Origin: Fictibacillus phosphorivorans
Lineage (GTDB): Bacteria > Bacillota > Bacilli > Bacillales > Fictibacillaceae
Length of the DNA stretch: 57,578 bases
Reading direction: 5' to 3'
NCBI RefSeq assembly: GCF_007673525.1
Contig: NZ_VDZU01000004.1
Span: forward strand, 1-57,578
Positions 8,433-17,443 of this stretch are shown here, piece after piece (within the stretch, counting starts at the first letter, position 1; each line of letters opens with the position of its first letter). The notes below the pieces were generated by a model. It searched no databases and had not been told where the DNA came from. It was given only the letters and a program-made list of their open reading frames with translations. The position numbers were made by a program, and so were the translations under genes.

Positions 8433-8487
8433 CCCCCTTATGAAAGCCGTCAGCAGAGTGTGATGGCTTTAAGGAGGACGTTTATTT

Positions 8488-10290
8488 ATGTGTGGAATCG
8501 TTGGATATATTGGGAATAATGATGCGAAGGAAATCCTTTTACGCGGATTAGAAAAATTAGAATACCGCGGATATGACTCAGCTGGTATCGCTGTACTTAA
8601 TGAAGACGGAGTTCATGTGTTCAAGGAAAAAGGACGTATTGCAAATCTGCGTGAAAACGTAGATCTTGGAGTAGAAGCATCCGTTGGAATCGGACATACA
8701 CGCTGGGCAACACACGGAGTTCCGAGCCGAGTTAACTCTCATCCACACCAAAGTTCAACAGAGCGTTTTACACTTGTGCACAACGGTGTAATCGAGAACT
8801 ATGAACAGGTGAAGAAACAATACATCTCAGGTGTTGAATTGTTGTCTGAAACAGATACAGAAGTTATCGTTCAGCTTGTAGAATACTTTGTAAACGAAGG
8901 CATGGAAGTGGAAGAAGCATTCCGCCGTACGTTGTCTGAGTTAAAAGGTTCTTATGCGATCGGACTAATCGACAACCAAAACCCTGAAACCATCTATGTT
9001 GGTAAGAACAAGAGCCCGTTATTGGTAGGTAAAGGTGAAGGCTTTAACGTTATTGCGAGTGACGCAATGGCTATGCTTTCTCAAACAGACCAATACGTTG
9101 AATTAATGGATAAAGAAATCGTAATCGTGACACGTGACAGCTATACGATCAAGACTCTTGACGGTACAGTTGTTGAACGTGCACCATACACAGCTGAATT
9201 AGATGCAAGCGACATCGAAAAAGGCACGTACCCTCATTTCATGTTAAAAGAAATCGATGAGCAGCCTTTCGTAATGCGTAACATCATCAATCAATACCAA
9301 AATGAAAATGGTGATCTTAAGCTAGATGATGATATCCGTGCCGCGATGAAAGAAGCGGACCGCGTATATATCATCGCTTGCGGAACGAGCTACCATGCAG
9401 GTCTTGTTGGGAAACAGCTGATCGAAAACATCGCTAATATTCCTGTTGAAGCACACATCGCGAGTGAGTTTGTTTACAACATGCCGCTTTTATCACAAAA
9501 GCCGTTGTTCATTTTCATCTCACAATCCGGTGAGACTGCAGACAGCCGTGCCGTATTGGTTGAAGTGAAGAGACTTGGACACAAAGCATTAACAATTACG
9601 AACGTTCCGGGATCTACACTTTCTCGTGAAGCAAACTACACGCTTAACTTGTATGCTGGTCCTGAGATCGCAGTAGCATCAACGAAAGCATACACAGCTC
9701 AAATCGCCGTACTTGCGATCTTAGCAGTTGACTCTGCTCGTGCAAAAGGCATCGAGTTAGACTTCAATCCGCTACAAGAGCTTGCGATCGTTGCAAACGC
9801 GATGGAAGTTCTTTGTGATCAAAAAGAAGAGATGGAGAAGATCGCTCGTGAGTTCTTAGCTGTAACTCGTAACGCATTCTTCATCGGGCGTGCTGCTGAC
9901 TTCTACGTATGTTTAGAAGCTGCACTAAAATTAAAAGAAATCTCTTACATCCAAGCAGAAGGTTTTGCTGGAGGAGAATTGAAGCACGGTACGATCGCAT
10001 TGATCGAAGACGGTACACCAGTTATCGCTCTTGCAACTCAAGAGCATGTTAACTTAAGCATCCGTGGTAACGTGAAAGAAGTAGCGGCACGTGGAGCTTA
10101 CACATGCGTGATCTCTATGGATGGTCTGCAAGAAGAAGGCGACCGCGTCGTTCTTCCGAAGATCCACCCTTACTTGACGCCGTTAGTATCTGTACTTCCA
10201 ATGCAGCTGATCTCTTACTACGCAGCGCTTCACCGCGACTGTGACGTAGATAAGCCGCGTAACCTAGCGAAGTCAGTAACAGTAGAATAG
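8488..10290 (+). CDS. glmS: Glutamine-fructose-6-phosphate aminotransferase GlmS
   Basis: Makes glucosamine-6-phosphate from fructose-6-phosphate and glutamine, the entry step to amino-sugar and wall synthesis. The 600-residue protein starts MCGIVGYIG, placing the catalytic cysteine at residue 2 after Met removal. The glutaminase domain spans about 1-215, and two SIS sugar-isomerase domains follow (SIS1 motif [10 protein letters not shown]-terminus ends [13 protein letters not shown]). AAGGAGG lies upstream of the ATG. Expression is controlled by the ribozyme in its leader. It is separated from glmM by a terminator. Confidence 0.98.
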   Translation: MCGIVGYIGNNDAKEILLRGLEKLEYRGYDSAGIAVLNEDGVHVFKEKGRIANLRENVDLGVEASVGIGHTRWATHGVPSRVNSHPHQSSTERFTLVHNGVIENYEQVKKQYISGVELLSETDTEVIVQLVEYFVNEGMEVEEAFRRTLSELKGSYAIGLIDNQNPETIYVGKNKSPLLVGKGEGFNVIASDAMAMLSQTDQYVELMDKEIVIVTRDSYTIKTLDGTVVERAPYTAELDASDIEKGTYPHFMLKEIDEQPFVMRNIINQYQNENGDLKLDDDIRAAMKEADRVYIIACGTSYHAGLVGKQLIENIANIPVEAHIASEFVYNMPLLSQKPLFIFISQSGETADSRAVLVEVKRLGHKALTITNVPGSTLSREANYTLNLYAGPEIAVASTKAYTAQIAVLAILAVDSARAKGIELDFNPLQELAIVANAMEVLCDQKEEMEKIAREFLAVTRNAFFIGRAADFYVCLEAALKLKEISYIQAEGFAGGELKHGTIALIEDGTPVIALATQEHVNLSIRGNVKEVAARGAYTCVISMDGLQEEGDRVVLPKIHPYLTPLVSVLPMQLISYYAALHRDCDVDKPRNLAKSVTVE

Positions 10291-10295
10291 ACATA

Positions 10296-10327
10296 AAAAC
10301 CTCCTGTAGCGATACGGGAGGTTTTTT
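10296..10327 (+). terminator. Terminator after glmS
   Basis: Stem AACCTCCTGTA/TACGGGAGGTT with a short loop, then TTTTTTG. Confidence 0.92.
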
Positions 10328-10374
10328 GCATGCTTTTAAAAAGTATTTTCGTAAATATTGATATTCTTGAAAGT

Positions 10375-10504
10375 GGTTGCTTTCCGCTCCAGGTTGCTCG
10401 CTTTCCATGGGGCGAACGGTGAGCCTCCTGCCGCTTTGCGCCTTTAGGAGTCTCCACCTGACCGCTCGTCCCATAGGAGTCGGCAACCTTACGCTACAAT
10501 CAAC
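10375..10504 (-). repeat. Intergenic GTTGATT-type repeat, copy A
   Basis: Read on the minus strand it begins GTTGATTGTAGCG and ends GGAGCGGAAAGCAACC. It includes GGAGGCTCACCGTTCGCCCC and GGAAAGCGAGCA, which align with the copies at 44558-44757 and 53970-54214. It lies in the gap between glmS and the ABC exporter and spans about 130 bp. Any reading frames through it are accidental. Confidence 0.85.
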
Positions 10505-10581
10505 TTGCATATGACGTGAAAAGATATTTTAGCAATTACTTTTTAGGCTGTTTTCGTTAACTTCTTTTGATTTTGTAAGTG

Positions 10582-10662
10582 CTGGTTTCCGTTCCATGCC
10601 GCTCCCTTTTTATGAGGCAAGCTGTATCTCGTCGCAGGCAGCAACCTTGGGCTACATTCAAC
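10582..10662 (-). repeat. Degenerate intergenic repeat, copy B
   Basis: A shortened relative of copy A in the same orientation. It shares CTGGTTTCCGTTCC at one end and AACCTTGGGCTACATTCAAC at the other, but the middle differs. With copy A it fills most of the 530-bp gap after glmS; the rest holds the promoter of the next gene. Confidence 0.6.
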
Positions 10663-10733
10663 TTGCGTAAGAGCGATAAGAGATAACAAAAGAATAACCT
10701 CTTAAAAAAGAACAACGGTTAAGTCATTTTAAA

Positions 10734-10762
10734 TTGTAAGAAAATCCTTTATTCTGTATAAT
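10734..10762 (+). promoter_or_regulatory. SigA promoter of the ABC exporter gene
   Basis: TTGTAA (10734-10739) and TATAAT (10757-10762) with a 17-bp spacer, 56 bp before the start codon. Confidence 0.7.
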
Positions 10763-10818
10763 TGAGAATGGATTTCAATTAGTGCTATTTCAATTAAAAC
10801 AGTAAAGGAGGTCTATAC

Positions 10819-12528
10819 ATGTTAGCTCGCTTTTTTGCTTATTATAGACCCTATAAATGGTTGTTCATACTTGATTTTTCTTGTGCCATTCTGGTTGGAA
10901 TTTTGGAATTGGCCTTTCCGTTAGCTGTGAACCAAGTGATCGATAAGCTTCTTCCTGATGGGAACTGGGAGATTATCTCTTTGGCATGTCTAGGTTTGTT
11001 GCTCGTTTATCTTTTGAATACGTTTCTTCATTTTGTTGTCACGTACTGGGGACATAAACTTGGAATCAATATTGAAACAGACATGCGTCAGCAACTGTTC
11101 ACTCATATGCAGAAACTCTCGTTCGGTTATTATGATAACAATAAGACAGGTCACAGTATCTCTCGGCTTACGAAAGACTTAGAAGAGATCGGGGAAGTTG
11201 CTCACCACGGTCCAGAAGATGTGTTTGTGGCCGTTATGACATTGATTGGATCGTTTGGACTCATGTTAACGATCAATTGGAAGCTCGCAGTTTTGTCTTT
11301 TATCGTCATTCCGCTTTTAATTATTTTAGCTATCTATTTCAATAAAAAAATGACGATCACGTTTAGAAAAATGTTTCAGGATGTAGCGGAGATCAATGCC
11401 AGAGTAGAGGACAGCATCGGTGGGATACGTGTTGTTCAAGCATTTGCGAACGAAAGATATGAGCAGGAAAAGTTTAGAGAAAACAATAAGAATTATCGTC
11501 TTACAAAGCTTCAATCCTATAAGATCATGGCTCAAAACGTTATGTCAAACTATGTGTTAATGAGGTTAGTTACCCTTTTCACCTTATTGTTTGGAACGTA
11601 CTTTGTCATTTCAGGTGAACTAACGTATGGACAATTTGTTGCATTTATTTTGTTATCAAACATTCTGATCGGACCCATTCAAAAAATAAATGCTGTGATT
11701 GAAAGCTATCCTAAAGGAATCGCTGGTTTTAAGCGGTTCGTTGAAATCATGGACACAGAGCCAGACATAGCAGATTCAGAAGATGCCATAGAAGTCGATT
11801 TAAAAGGTACGATTCACTATCAGGATGTGAGTTTTGGGTATGAAGGTCATCGAACAGTTTTAAATAACATCGATCTATCCATTCGCTCTGGTGAAACAGT
11901 CGCATTCGTAGGACCATCTGGAGCAGGAAAGACAACGCTATGCAGTCTGTTGCCTCGTTTTTATGATGTTCAAAGTGGATCGATCACAATTGATGGTATC
12001 AACATCCAAGAGATGAAGCTAGAATCATTACGAAAACAGATCGGTATCGTGCAGCAAGATGTTTTTCTTTTTTCAGGCACGATTAAAGAAAATATTGCAT
12101 ACGGTGACTTAGATGCTACAGATGCTGAAATTATGGATGCAGCGAAGAGAGCTCGATTAGATGACTTTATTAAGGATCAACCTGACGGACTTGAGGCAGT
12201 GATTGGCGAAAGAGGGGTAAAGCTTTCCGGAGGACAAAAACAAAGACTAGCCATTGCTCGTATGTTCTTGAAAAACCCGCCGATCTTGATCCTAGACGAA
12301 GCTACATCTGCATTAGATACGGAAACTGAAGTTGCGATTCAAAAAGCATTAGAAGAATTAACAGAAGGACGAACCACACTCGTTATCGCACATAGACTTG
12401 CAACGATAAAAAATGCGGATCGAATAATGGTAGTGACGAATGAAGGAATAGCAGAACAAGGCAATCATCACGATTTGTTAGCATCAAAAGGAATTTATAG
12501 CCGTTTACATGCAGCGCAGTTTGGATGA
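10819..12528 (+). CDS. ABC exporter, fused membrane and ATPase domains (YgaD-like)
   Basis: A 569-residue half-transporter. An N-terminal six-helix exporter domain (about residues 15-305) precedes an ATPase domain with Walker A GPSGAGKTT, signature LSGGQ, Walker B ILILDEATSALD and an H-loop AHRL. Such proteins dimerise and move lipids, drugs or peptides out of the cell. The N-terminal sequence (RPYKWLFILDFSCAILVGILELAFP and HHGPEDVF segments) resembles B. subtilis YgaD. AAAGGAGGT precedes the ATG. It is a single-gene unit, so it probably acts as a homodimer. The substrate is not known. Confidence 0.9.
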   Translation: MLARFFAYYRPYKWLFILDFSCAILVGILELAFPLAVNQVIDKLLPDGNWEIISLACLGLLLVYLLNTFLHFVVTYWGHKLGINIETDMRQQLFTHMQKLSFGYYDNNKTGHSISRLTKDLEEIGEVAHHGPEDVFVAVMTLIGSFGLMLTINWKLAVLSFIVIPLLIILAIYFNKKMTITFRKMFQDVAEINARVEDSIGGIRVVQAFANERYEQEKFRENNKNYRLTKLQSYKIMAQNVMSNYVLMRLVTLFTLLFGTYFVISGELTYGQFVAFILLSNILIGPIQKINAVIESYPKGIAGFKRFVEIMDTEPDIADSEDAIEVDLKGTIHYQDVSFGYEGHRTVLNNIDLSIRSGETVAFVGPSGAGKTTLCSLLPRFYDVQSGSITIDGINIQEMKLESLRKQIGIVQQDVFLFSGTIKENIAYGDLDATDAEIMDAAKRARLDDFIKDQPDGLEAVIGERGVKLSGGQKQRLAIARMFLKNPPILILDEATSALDTETEVAIQKALEELTEGRTTLVIAHRLATIKNADRIMVVTNEGIAEQGNHHDLLASKGIYSRLHAAQFG

Positions 12529-12635
12529 GTTGATTTAAGTGGCTCATGATCTCATAGACACCGTTGAAAGAGCAAGGGTAACGAATGCGACTTTGTAAAT
12601 AAAAAACTCTCTGTCTAATCTATGTATAACATGAT

Positions 12636-12661
12636 GTTTTATTTTCCATCCTAAAAGGTAG
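12636..12661 (+). promoter_or_regulatory. Possible SigB promoter
   Basis: GTTTTA (12636-12641) and AGGTAG (12656-12661) with a 14-bp spacer. This fits the SigB consensus GTTTAA / GGGTAT partly and lies ahead of a gene of the general-stress-protein-26 family. A TATAAT overlaps just downstream without a good -35. Confidence 0.4.
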
Positions 12662-12696
12662 ATATAATAGAGCCAAACTTTTAAGGAGTGGATGAC

Positions 12697-13119
12697 ATGG
12701 ATAAAGAGCAGATGAAAAATAAAGTATTTGAAGTAGTAGACAAAAAACAGACGGGCGTGCTGGCAACGGTAAAGAAGAACAAGCCGCATTCTCGCTATAT
12801 GACCTTCTTCCACGACGAACTTACGTTTTACACGCCAACAAGTATCGAGACTCATAAAGCCGATGAAATTCAAGATAACCCAAATGTTCACGTACTAGTC
12901 GGCTATGATGGTGAAGGATACAACGATCCTTATCTTGAAATTGAAGGTACAGCTACCATTCGAGATGATCAAGGGTTAAAAGAAAAATTTTGGAACGAAC
13001 AAATGAAACACTATTTTGAAGGTCCGAATGACCCCAACTATATCTTGCTTGAAATCAAACCAAGCTTGATTCGACTTATGAATGACGGTGAACACGAACC
13101 ACAAACATTAGAATTATAA
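12697..13119 (+). CDS. Pyridoxamine 5'-phosphate oxidase-fold protein (general stress protein 26 family)
   Basis: A 140-residue split-barrel flavin-binding protein like B. subtilis YdaG. Typical segments are KKQTGVLATVKKNKPHSRYMTFF, where family members bind flavin, and the closing LEIEGTATIRDD strands. The biochemical reaction is not established for this family. The ATG at 12697 is preferred over the in-frame GTG at 12688 because AAGGAG overlaps the GTG and sits 8 bases before the ATG. It is a monocistronic gene closed by a strong terminator, possibly SigB-controlled. Confidence 0.85.
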   Translation: MDKEQMKNKVFEVVDKKQTGVLATVKKNKPHSRYMTFFHDELTFYTPTSIETHKADEIQDNPNVHVLVGYDGEGYNDPYLEIEGTATIRDDQGLKEKFWNEQMKHYFEGPNDPNYILLEIKPSLIRLMNDGEHEPQTLEL

Positions 13120-13123
13120 AAAT

Positions 13124-13158
13124 AAAGGCCTCTCTTTTGAATAAAAGAGGGGCCTTTG
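13124..13158 (+). terminator. Terminator after the general stress protein gene
   Basis: Very stable stem AAAGGCCTCTCTTTT/AAAAGAGGGGCCTTT with a GAAT loop. The T-tail is short, so the stem also looks like a two-way terminator. Confidence 0.85.
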
Positions 13159-13210
13159 TACGTCTAAATTCTTGAAAGGAAAGTAATTGTAATAACAAGG
13201 GGGTTACTTT

Positions 13211-13705
13211 TTGAAAAAATGGGGTGCTTTATTTATTTTAGGGGTTCTTCTTACAGGCTGCTCTGAAAAAGAAGCTGAAAAGGAATCGAAGTTCACGGTT
13301 AAAGATGCAATTAAAAAGAATCATGTGGTCATTCAAAACCTATCTGAAAAAGAAATAGAACTAATGACAGGGGCGACCAAAACCGAGCATCTTGTTCCAA
13401 TGTTCGCTTTTTTAGATGATGTAAAAGCAGAGAAAGAAAGTAAGCTGCAGATAACGGTTTTTTCGAAAAAAGGAGAGCCGACAACGAGTGAATTGCACTA
13501 TGTGAATAAAGATAAAACAATTTTTAAGAACAACAACAAGACATTCGGTATGCCTACTGGTGAAATTGAATGTAGCTATATTTTGGATTCCAATCAAAAC
13601 TTGATGGTAGATGGATGCAAAGGAGAAGTTTCTACTCTATTAGTCGCTCCATTTGGACCAAGAGATTTTAACCTAGCAAAAGCGGAATATAAAAGTAAGG
13701 AATAG
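13211..13705 (+). CDS. Lipoprotein, DUF4362-like
   Basis: 164 residues starting at TTG with AAGGGGG seven bases upstream. A lipoprotein signal peptide ends in the lipobox LLTGC (Cys17), so the protein is probably anchored to the outer face of the membrane. The body (KDAIKKNHVVIQNL, then MFAFLDDVKAEKESKLQITVFSKKGEP) resembles DUF4362 proteins of Bacillus, but this is from memory. It lies 9 bp upstream of two ABC permease genes and probably shares their transcript. It does not look like a periplasmic binding protein. Function unknown. Confidence 0.75.
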   Translation: MKKWGALFILGVLLTGCSEKEAEKESKFTVKDAIKKNHVVIQNLSEKEIELMTGATKTEHLVPMFAFLDDVKAEKESKLQITVFSKKGEPTTSELHYVNKDKTIFKNNNKTFGMPTGEIECSYILDSNQNLMVDGCKGEVSTLLVAPFGPRDFNLAKAEYKSKE

Positions 13706-13714
13706 GGGTTTGTC

Positions 13715-14569
13715 ATGCCATATATTTTAAAAGATAGTTTCCTCTCCATGATTCTGTCTGTCATTGGAATTATTCTGCTAGGGTCTGTGCCATATATGTT
13801 CAGTGGGATGACATTTAACACAAGCGGTTATTTGGATGGAATAACTGAAATGTTCAGAGTCATGCTGAATCCTGAAGAAATCATGTACTTTGCAGAAAGT
13901 GGTCCATACCCGCTCTTTCCAAGCATGTGGGGAATCTATGGATACTCGGTTACCATTTTGTTTGCTGCATTCTTTATAGCAATTATCGTAGCGTTAATGT
14001 TTGCTCTATTCATATTCATGCTTCCATCAGGCTTAAAGAATAGAATAAGAGTATTTTCTTTTGTTTTTGAATCGATTCCAGATGTATTAATCGCGATCGG
14101 TATACAATTCTTTATCGTATGGTTCTTCAAGAAAACGAACATCTTATTATTTCAGGTTGTATCTCTGTACGATCAGAAGACGTACTTTGTTCCTATTTTA
14201 TGCTTAACGATTTTACCGACCTTTCTTATTTTGCGAATTCTATTATTAAACATAGAAGAAGAGTACGGAAAGCTATATGTAGATACGGCAAGAAGTAAAG
14301 GAATGGGACGCTTTCGGATCTTATGGCGCCATGTCCTGCCAAATACGTTGTTAAGCGTGTTTCACCAGTCACGAAATATATTATGGTTTATGCTATCCAA
14401 CCTGCTGATGATTGAATTTCTGTTTAATATTTATGGCATCACATCACTGATCAGGACTAGTGGAAATCCGGCAGTTTTTACGATTTCCATGCTGTTACTA
14501 TTTGTTCCGATGTTTCTTTTTTTCACATTGTTACGAGTGATCACGTTTAAATGGGTTGGTGAAAAATGA
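13715..14569 (+). CDS. ABC transporter permease, OppB/DppB-like
   Basis: 284 residues with an N-terminal membrane helix, a large external loop and about five more helices. The cytoplasmic EAA-type loop is visible as YVDTARSKGMGRFRILWRHVLPN, the coupling site for an ATPase in peptide/nickel permeases. AGGGG precedes the ATG. It overlaps the next permease gene by 4 bp (ATGA). No ATPase or solute-binding gene is present nearby, so it must borrow one or be encoded apart. The substrate is unknown. Confidence 0.82.
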   Translation: MPYILKDSFLSMILSVIGIILLGSVPYMFSGMTFNTSGYLDGITEMFRVMLNPEEIMYFAESGPYPLFPSMWGIYGYSVTILFAAFFIAIIVALMFALFIFMLPSGLKNRIRVFSFVFESIPDVLIAIGIQFFIVWFFKKTNILLFQVVSLYDQKTYFVPILCLTILPTFLILRILLLNIEEEYGKLYVDTARSKGMGRFRILWRHVLPNTLLSVFHQSRNILWFMLSNLLMIEFLFNIYGITSLIRTSGNPAVFTISMLLLFVPMFLFFTLLRVITFKWVGEK

Positions 14570-15555
14570 TTAAGAACATATGGAAAGATCCCTTATTTAT
14601 TGTAGGATTTTTGTTTGTGTTTGGTCTTCTGGTGGCTAGTTTTTATCATCTAATCGTTCTTGATAATGAGATATATGAAGAACAGTATATAAACAATGAA
14701 GAGGGAATGCCGATAGAACCGTCAAGTCAGTACTGGTTTGGCAGTGACCGTATGGGAGCAGATCTGTTCTCTCAAATTATATCTGGAGCCAAGTACACAC
14801 TTGGTATCGCGCTAGCCGTCAGCTTGCTCAGGGTCGGTCTATCATTCCTCGGATCGTTTCTATTGTGGAGAGCGGGAAGAGTGATGCCATTTATAAAAGG
14901 ATTGTCTCAATCGTTCTATTACATCCCGTCAGCGCTTCTTATCTTTTTTGTTGTAGGACCGATTATAAAGTTAGAAAACTTCACATTTTGGGAAAAAGCA
15001 TTTTTTGAAATGCTGCTGATCATAGCTATTGCAATTCCGAACACGTCTATTCTAATAAAAGAAGAGATCAACCTGATTGAAAAAGAAGAGTTTATTACAA
15101 GTGCTAAATTAATGGGGGGTTCAAGATTAAGAATACTATCAAAACACATATTGCCCCATCTATGGTCAAAGCTGTTGCTGATCTATGTACAACAAGTGAT
15201 TGCCGTCCTCCTGTTGTTAGCTCACCTTGGAATATTAGGCGTATTTTTTGGAGGAACAACAATGAGAGAATTTACAAACGAATATGAAATACCAGCATCA
15301 GACTCGAACGAATGGTCAGGACTGATAGGAGGGTATTATTATCAACTTCGTTTAGCACCATGGCTTGTGTTCTTTCCTGTGTTCAGTTTTGCCGCTGTTA
15401 TATTAGCTTTTAATTTTATGGCAGAGGGCATCAAACAATCAGCCAATAAGCTGTCTCTCCCAACCAAGGTGAAGAGCAAGAGTGATCGAAAGCCAAGCCT
15501 TAAATTGGTAGAAAAAGAATCATTCGTATTTCTATCAGAAAAGAAGACAGGTTGA
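14566..15555 (+). CDS. ABC transporter permease, OppC/DppC-like
   Basis: 329 residues. The N-terminal part has WFGSDRMGADLFSQIISGAKYTLGIALAV, the typical OppC/DppC entry sequence, followed by transmembrane helices and the EAA-loop FITSAKLMGGSRLRILSKHILPH. A long positively charged C-terminal tail follows the last helix. Translation is coupled to the upstream permease by the ATGA overlap. Together with 13715-14569 it would form the membrane channel of a peptide-type importer, but no ATPase accompanies them. Confidence 0.83.
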   Translation: MIKNIWKDPLFIVGFLFVFGLLVASFYHLIVLDNEIYEEQYINNEEGMPIEPSSQYWFGSDRMGADLFSQIISGAKYTLGIALAVSLLRVGLSFLGSFLLWRAGRVMPFIKGLSQSFYYIPSALLIFFVVGPIIKLENFTFWEKAFFEMLLIIAIAIPNTSILIKEEINLIEKEEFITSAKLMGGSRLRILSKHILPHLWSKLLLIYVQQVIAVLLLLAHLGILGVFFGGTTMREFTNEYEIPASDSNEWSGLIGGYYYQLRLAPWLVFFPVFSFAAVILAFNFMAEGIKQSANKLSLPTKVKSKSDRKPSLKLVEKESFVFLSEKKTG

Positions 15556-15573
15556 TTCAATACATGACTACAA

Positions 15574-15608
15574 AGAAAAAAGACAAGAGTAAGATCTCTT
15601 GCCTTTTA
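15574..15608 (-). terminator. Terminator of the YjcZ-like gene
   Basis: Stem CAAGAG/CTCTTG around GATCTTA-type loop; on the minus strand it is followed by TTTTTTCTTT. It could also serve the convergent permease operon. Confidence 0.75.
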
Positions 15609-15616
15609 ACGAACTA

Positions 15617-15793
15617 CTATCTCCACGACGCACCGATGATGATGAGAAGGATAAATAGCACGACAATTAAAGCGAAAGCGCCGCCTCCTCCGCCGTAGCC
15701 GCCATATCCGTAACCGCTGCATGGGGTGTAGCAACCATATCCGTAACCTGGATAGCCCCAGTTACGTTGTTGTTTCTGTCTTTTTCCAAACAT
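15617..15793 (-). CDS. YjcZ-family small sporulation protein
   Basis: A 58-residue protein, [20 protein letters not shown] at the start, then a Gly/Tyr-rich stretch (residues 13-38) and a C-terminal hydrophobic helix [17 protein letters not shown] (41-57). This matches the YjcZ family of short spore-associated proteins common in Bacillaceae. AAGGAGG lies 8-9 bases upstream of the ATG. The gene sits alone between convergent and divergent neighbours and has its own terminator. Role in the spore is not known. Confidence 0.88.
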   Translation of the reverse strand: MFGKRQKQQRNWGYPGYGYGCYTPCSGYGYGGYGGGGGAFALIVVLFILLIIIGASWR

Positions 15794-15921
15794 GCTGTAA
15801 GTCCTCCTTCTTTCTTGTGCCTTATGCTTTCATCTTAGTGTATGTCCCAGAAGAAGGAGTGACATGGACAAAATCCTAATGAAATTGAAAAAGTTTCTTG
15901 GAATGCTAGGAGGACATGCTA

Positions 15922-16410
15922 ATGAGTGAAGTGATTATGCAATATAGCAGTTTAGTAAATTGGCTTCAGGAACTAAAACGAATGCCTGAAGAATATTGGT
16001 TAGAGCCTATTCGAGAAGGTAAGTGGTCTACAGGTGAAATCATTGCACATATTAAAGCATGGGATGTATTCGTTTGGGATGAAAGGTTTTCTTATTTTTT
16101 AAAGAAATCTAACATACCACCTAAAATAGGGGATGTAGAAAAAATAAATAAAAATGCCTCTTATGAAGCAAAATCGGGTATCACCAAGAATGCTATGATT
16201 GATGAAGTAATTGAATGTAGACTGGTCTTATCTAGAAAGCTTCAAGAATTGCCGAATGCAATTTGGGGAGAGAAAATTCAGATGGGAGATTCCTGGATTA
16301 CATTATGTGAATATATCAAGGGAATGGTTGGTCACGACGATCATCATAAACAGCAGATTGAGAAATTCCTCTTGTACAAAGGGATAGAGCTGTTCAAACA
16401 AGAAGTGTAG
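15922..16410 (+). CDS. DinB-family protein
   Basis: 162-residue four-helix-bundle protein of the DinB/YfiT type. Metal-binding histidines are seen in WSTGEIIAHIKAWD and in GHDDHHKQQIEKF. Such proteins bind a metal, and some are thiol-dependent transferases (bacillithiol S-transferases); the substrate here is unknown. The second ATG (15922) is chosen because AGGAGG lies 8 bases before it and only 2 bases before the first ATG. A second DinB-type protein lies at 41004. Confidence 0.8.
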   Translation: MSEVIMQYSSLVNWLQELKRMPEEYWLEPIREGKWSTGEIIAHIKAWDVFVWDERFSYFLKKSNIPPKIGDVEKINKNASYEAKSGITKNAMIDEVIECRLVLSRKLQELPNAIWGEKIQMGDSWITLCEYIKGMVGHDDHHKQQIEKFLLYKGIELFKQEV

Positions 16411-16472
16411 ACTAGTAGGAAATAAAGTCGAATTTCCCCGGAAATTATCTTAGGAAATAATGGAAACCTTAC

Positions 16473-16507
16473 AAAGAGCTTCTATCAAGACAGAAGTTCT
16501 TTTTTTC
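16473..16507 (+). terminator. Terminator after the DinB-family gene
   Basis: Stem AGAGCTTCT/AGAAGTTCT with loop ATCAAGAC, then seven T. Confidence 0.8.
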
Positions 16508-16543
16508 GTTAACATAAAAGAAAAAAAGAATGAAAGAGGACTT

Positions 16544-17413
16544 ATGGATACAGTAACTCACACCTTGTTTGGTTTAACATTGTATGGCGCTGCGAATAAA
16601 ATGAATATGGACAAGTCCCACAAGAGGGCTTTATTGTTTACTACAGTGGTCGGCAGTCAGATTCCTGATATTGATGTGGTCGTAAACCTTACGGAAACGG
16701 GCCGCATCATGCAGCAAATGTGGCATAGAGGATTAACACATTCTTTTTTCCTCGTTCCTGTTTGGGGCATTATCATCTATCTTCTTAGCAGGCTTTTATT
16801 TAAGGTGAAAGATCGAAGGCTTTTCTACTGGGCGCTCTTAGCCGTGTTTATTCATAATACGAGTGATCTCTTTAACACGTGGGGAACAGGATATCTCGAG
16901 CCTTTCTCAAGCTATCGAGTCACATTTGGTACGATTCCCATTGTTGATTTTGTATATTGGTTCTTGATGCTCGCTGGTTTTATCGTTTCAAGAAAAAAAG
17001 AACCATCAGATCGTTTTAAAGTTTTCCGTGTGGTATGGATCTTGATGGTTGCACATGTTGCGATACAATCCATCCAAGGCAATGTCATCTATAACGAAGC
17101 AAAAGAAAAGTATGATGAGGTAGCATTAGCGGCAGGCTTTGTTCCTACCCAGTTTCAAGTAATCGGAAAAAAAGATAGTGAAGTAGAAATTGTAAAAGAC
17201 AGTATTTTTATTGAGCCTGAGGTAGAGCATGTATTGGTTTCCAGTGATGAAGCTGATCTAGAGCCACTTTTTGAAGAGAATCCAAAAGCAAAAACACTTT
17301 ATGATTGGTCTCCGTTTGTTGTGGTGGTTGAAGAAGAGGAGAAACTAGGGATCTATGATCCTCGTTTTTATCGTAATGGAGAGTCCTTTTTGTATGAGTT
17401 CATAGAAAAGTAA
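16544..17413 (+). CDS. Membrane-bound metal-dependent hydrolase (YfhP-like)
   Basis: 289-residue integral membrane protein of the YdjM/YfhP family. The N-terminal MDTVTHTLFGLTLYGA, SQIPDIDVVV and HRGLTHSFF carry the conserved His/Asp residues thought to bind metal; about four membrane helices follow, then a soluble C-terminal domain. The start is the ATG at 16544, preceded by GAAAGAGGA; the longer open frame upstream covers the previous terminator. B. subtilis YfhP is reported as a regulator of a secreted/cell-wall gene, but the biochemical role is unclear. Confidence 0.85.
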   Translation: MDTVTHTLFGLTLYGAANKMNMDKSHKRALLFTTVVGSQIPDIDVVVNLTETGRIMQQMWHRGLTHSFFLVPVWGIIIYLLSRLLFKVKDRRLFYWALLAVFIHNTSDLFNTWGTGYLEPFSSYRVTFGTIPIVDFVYWFLMLAGFIVSRKKEPSDRFKVFRVVWILMVAHVAIQSIQGNVIYNEAKEKYDEVALAAGFVPTQFQVIGKKDSEVEIVKDSIFIEPEVEHVLVSSDEADLEPLFEENPKAKTLYDWSPFVVVVEEEEKLGIYDPRFYRNGESFLYEFIEK

Positions 17414-17441
17414 CCCGCTAATTTCAGCGGGTTACTTTTTT
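17410..17441. terminator. Bidirectional terminator (yfhP-like / PBP)
   Basis: Stem GTAACCCGCT/AGCGGGTTAC with loop AATTTC and T-runs on the plus side; it separates two convergent genes. Confidence 0.88.
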
Positions 17442-17443
17442 GA

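Noticed and set aside
8186..8443. 85-codon open frame before glmS
   Set aside because: It coincides with the glmS ribozyme, whose conserved core explains the sequence.
12544..12891. Minus-strand open frame over the general-stress-protein-26 start
   Set aside because: Overlaps a well-supported gene on the other strand and has no binding site or family features.
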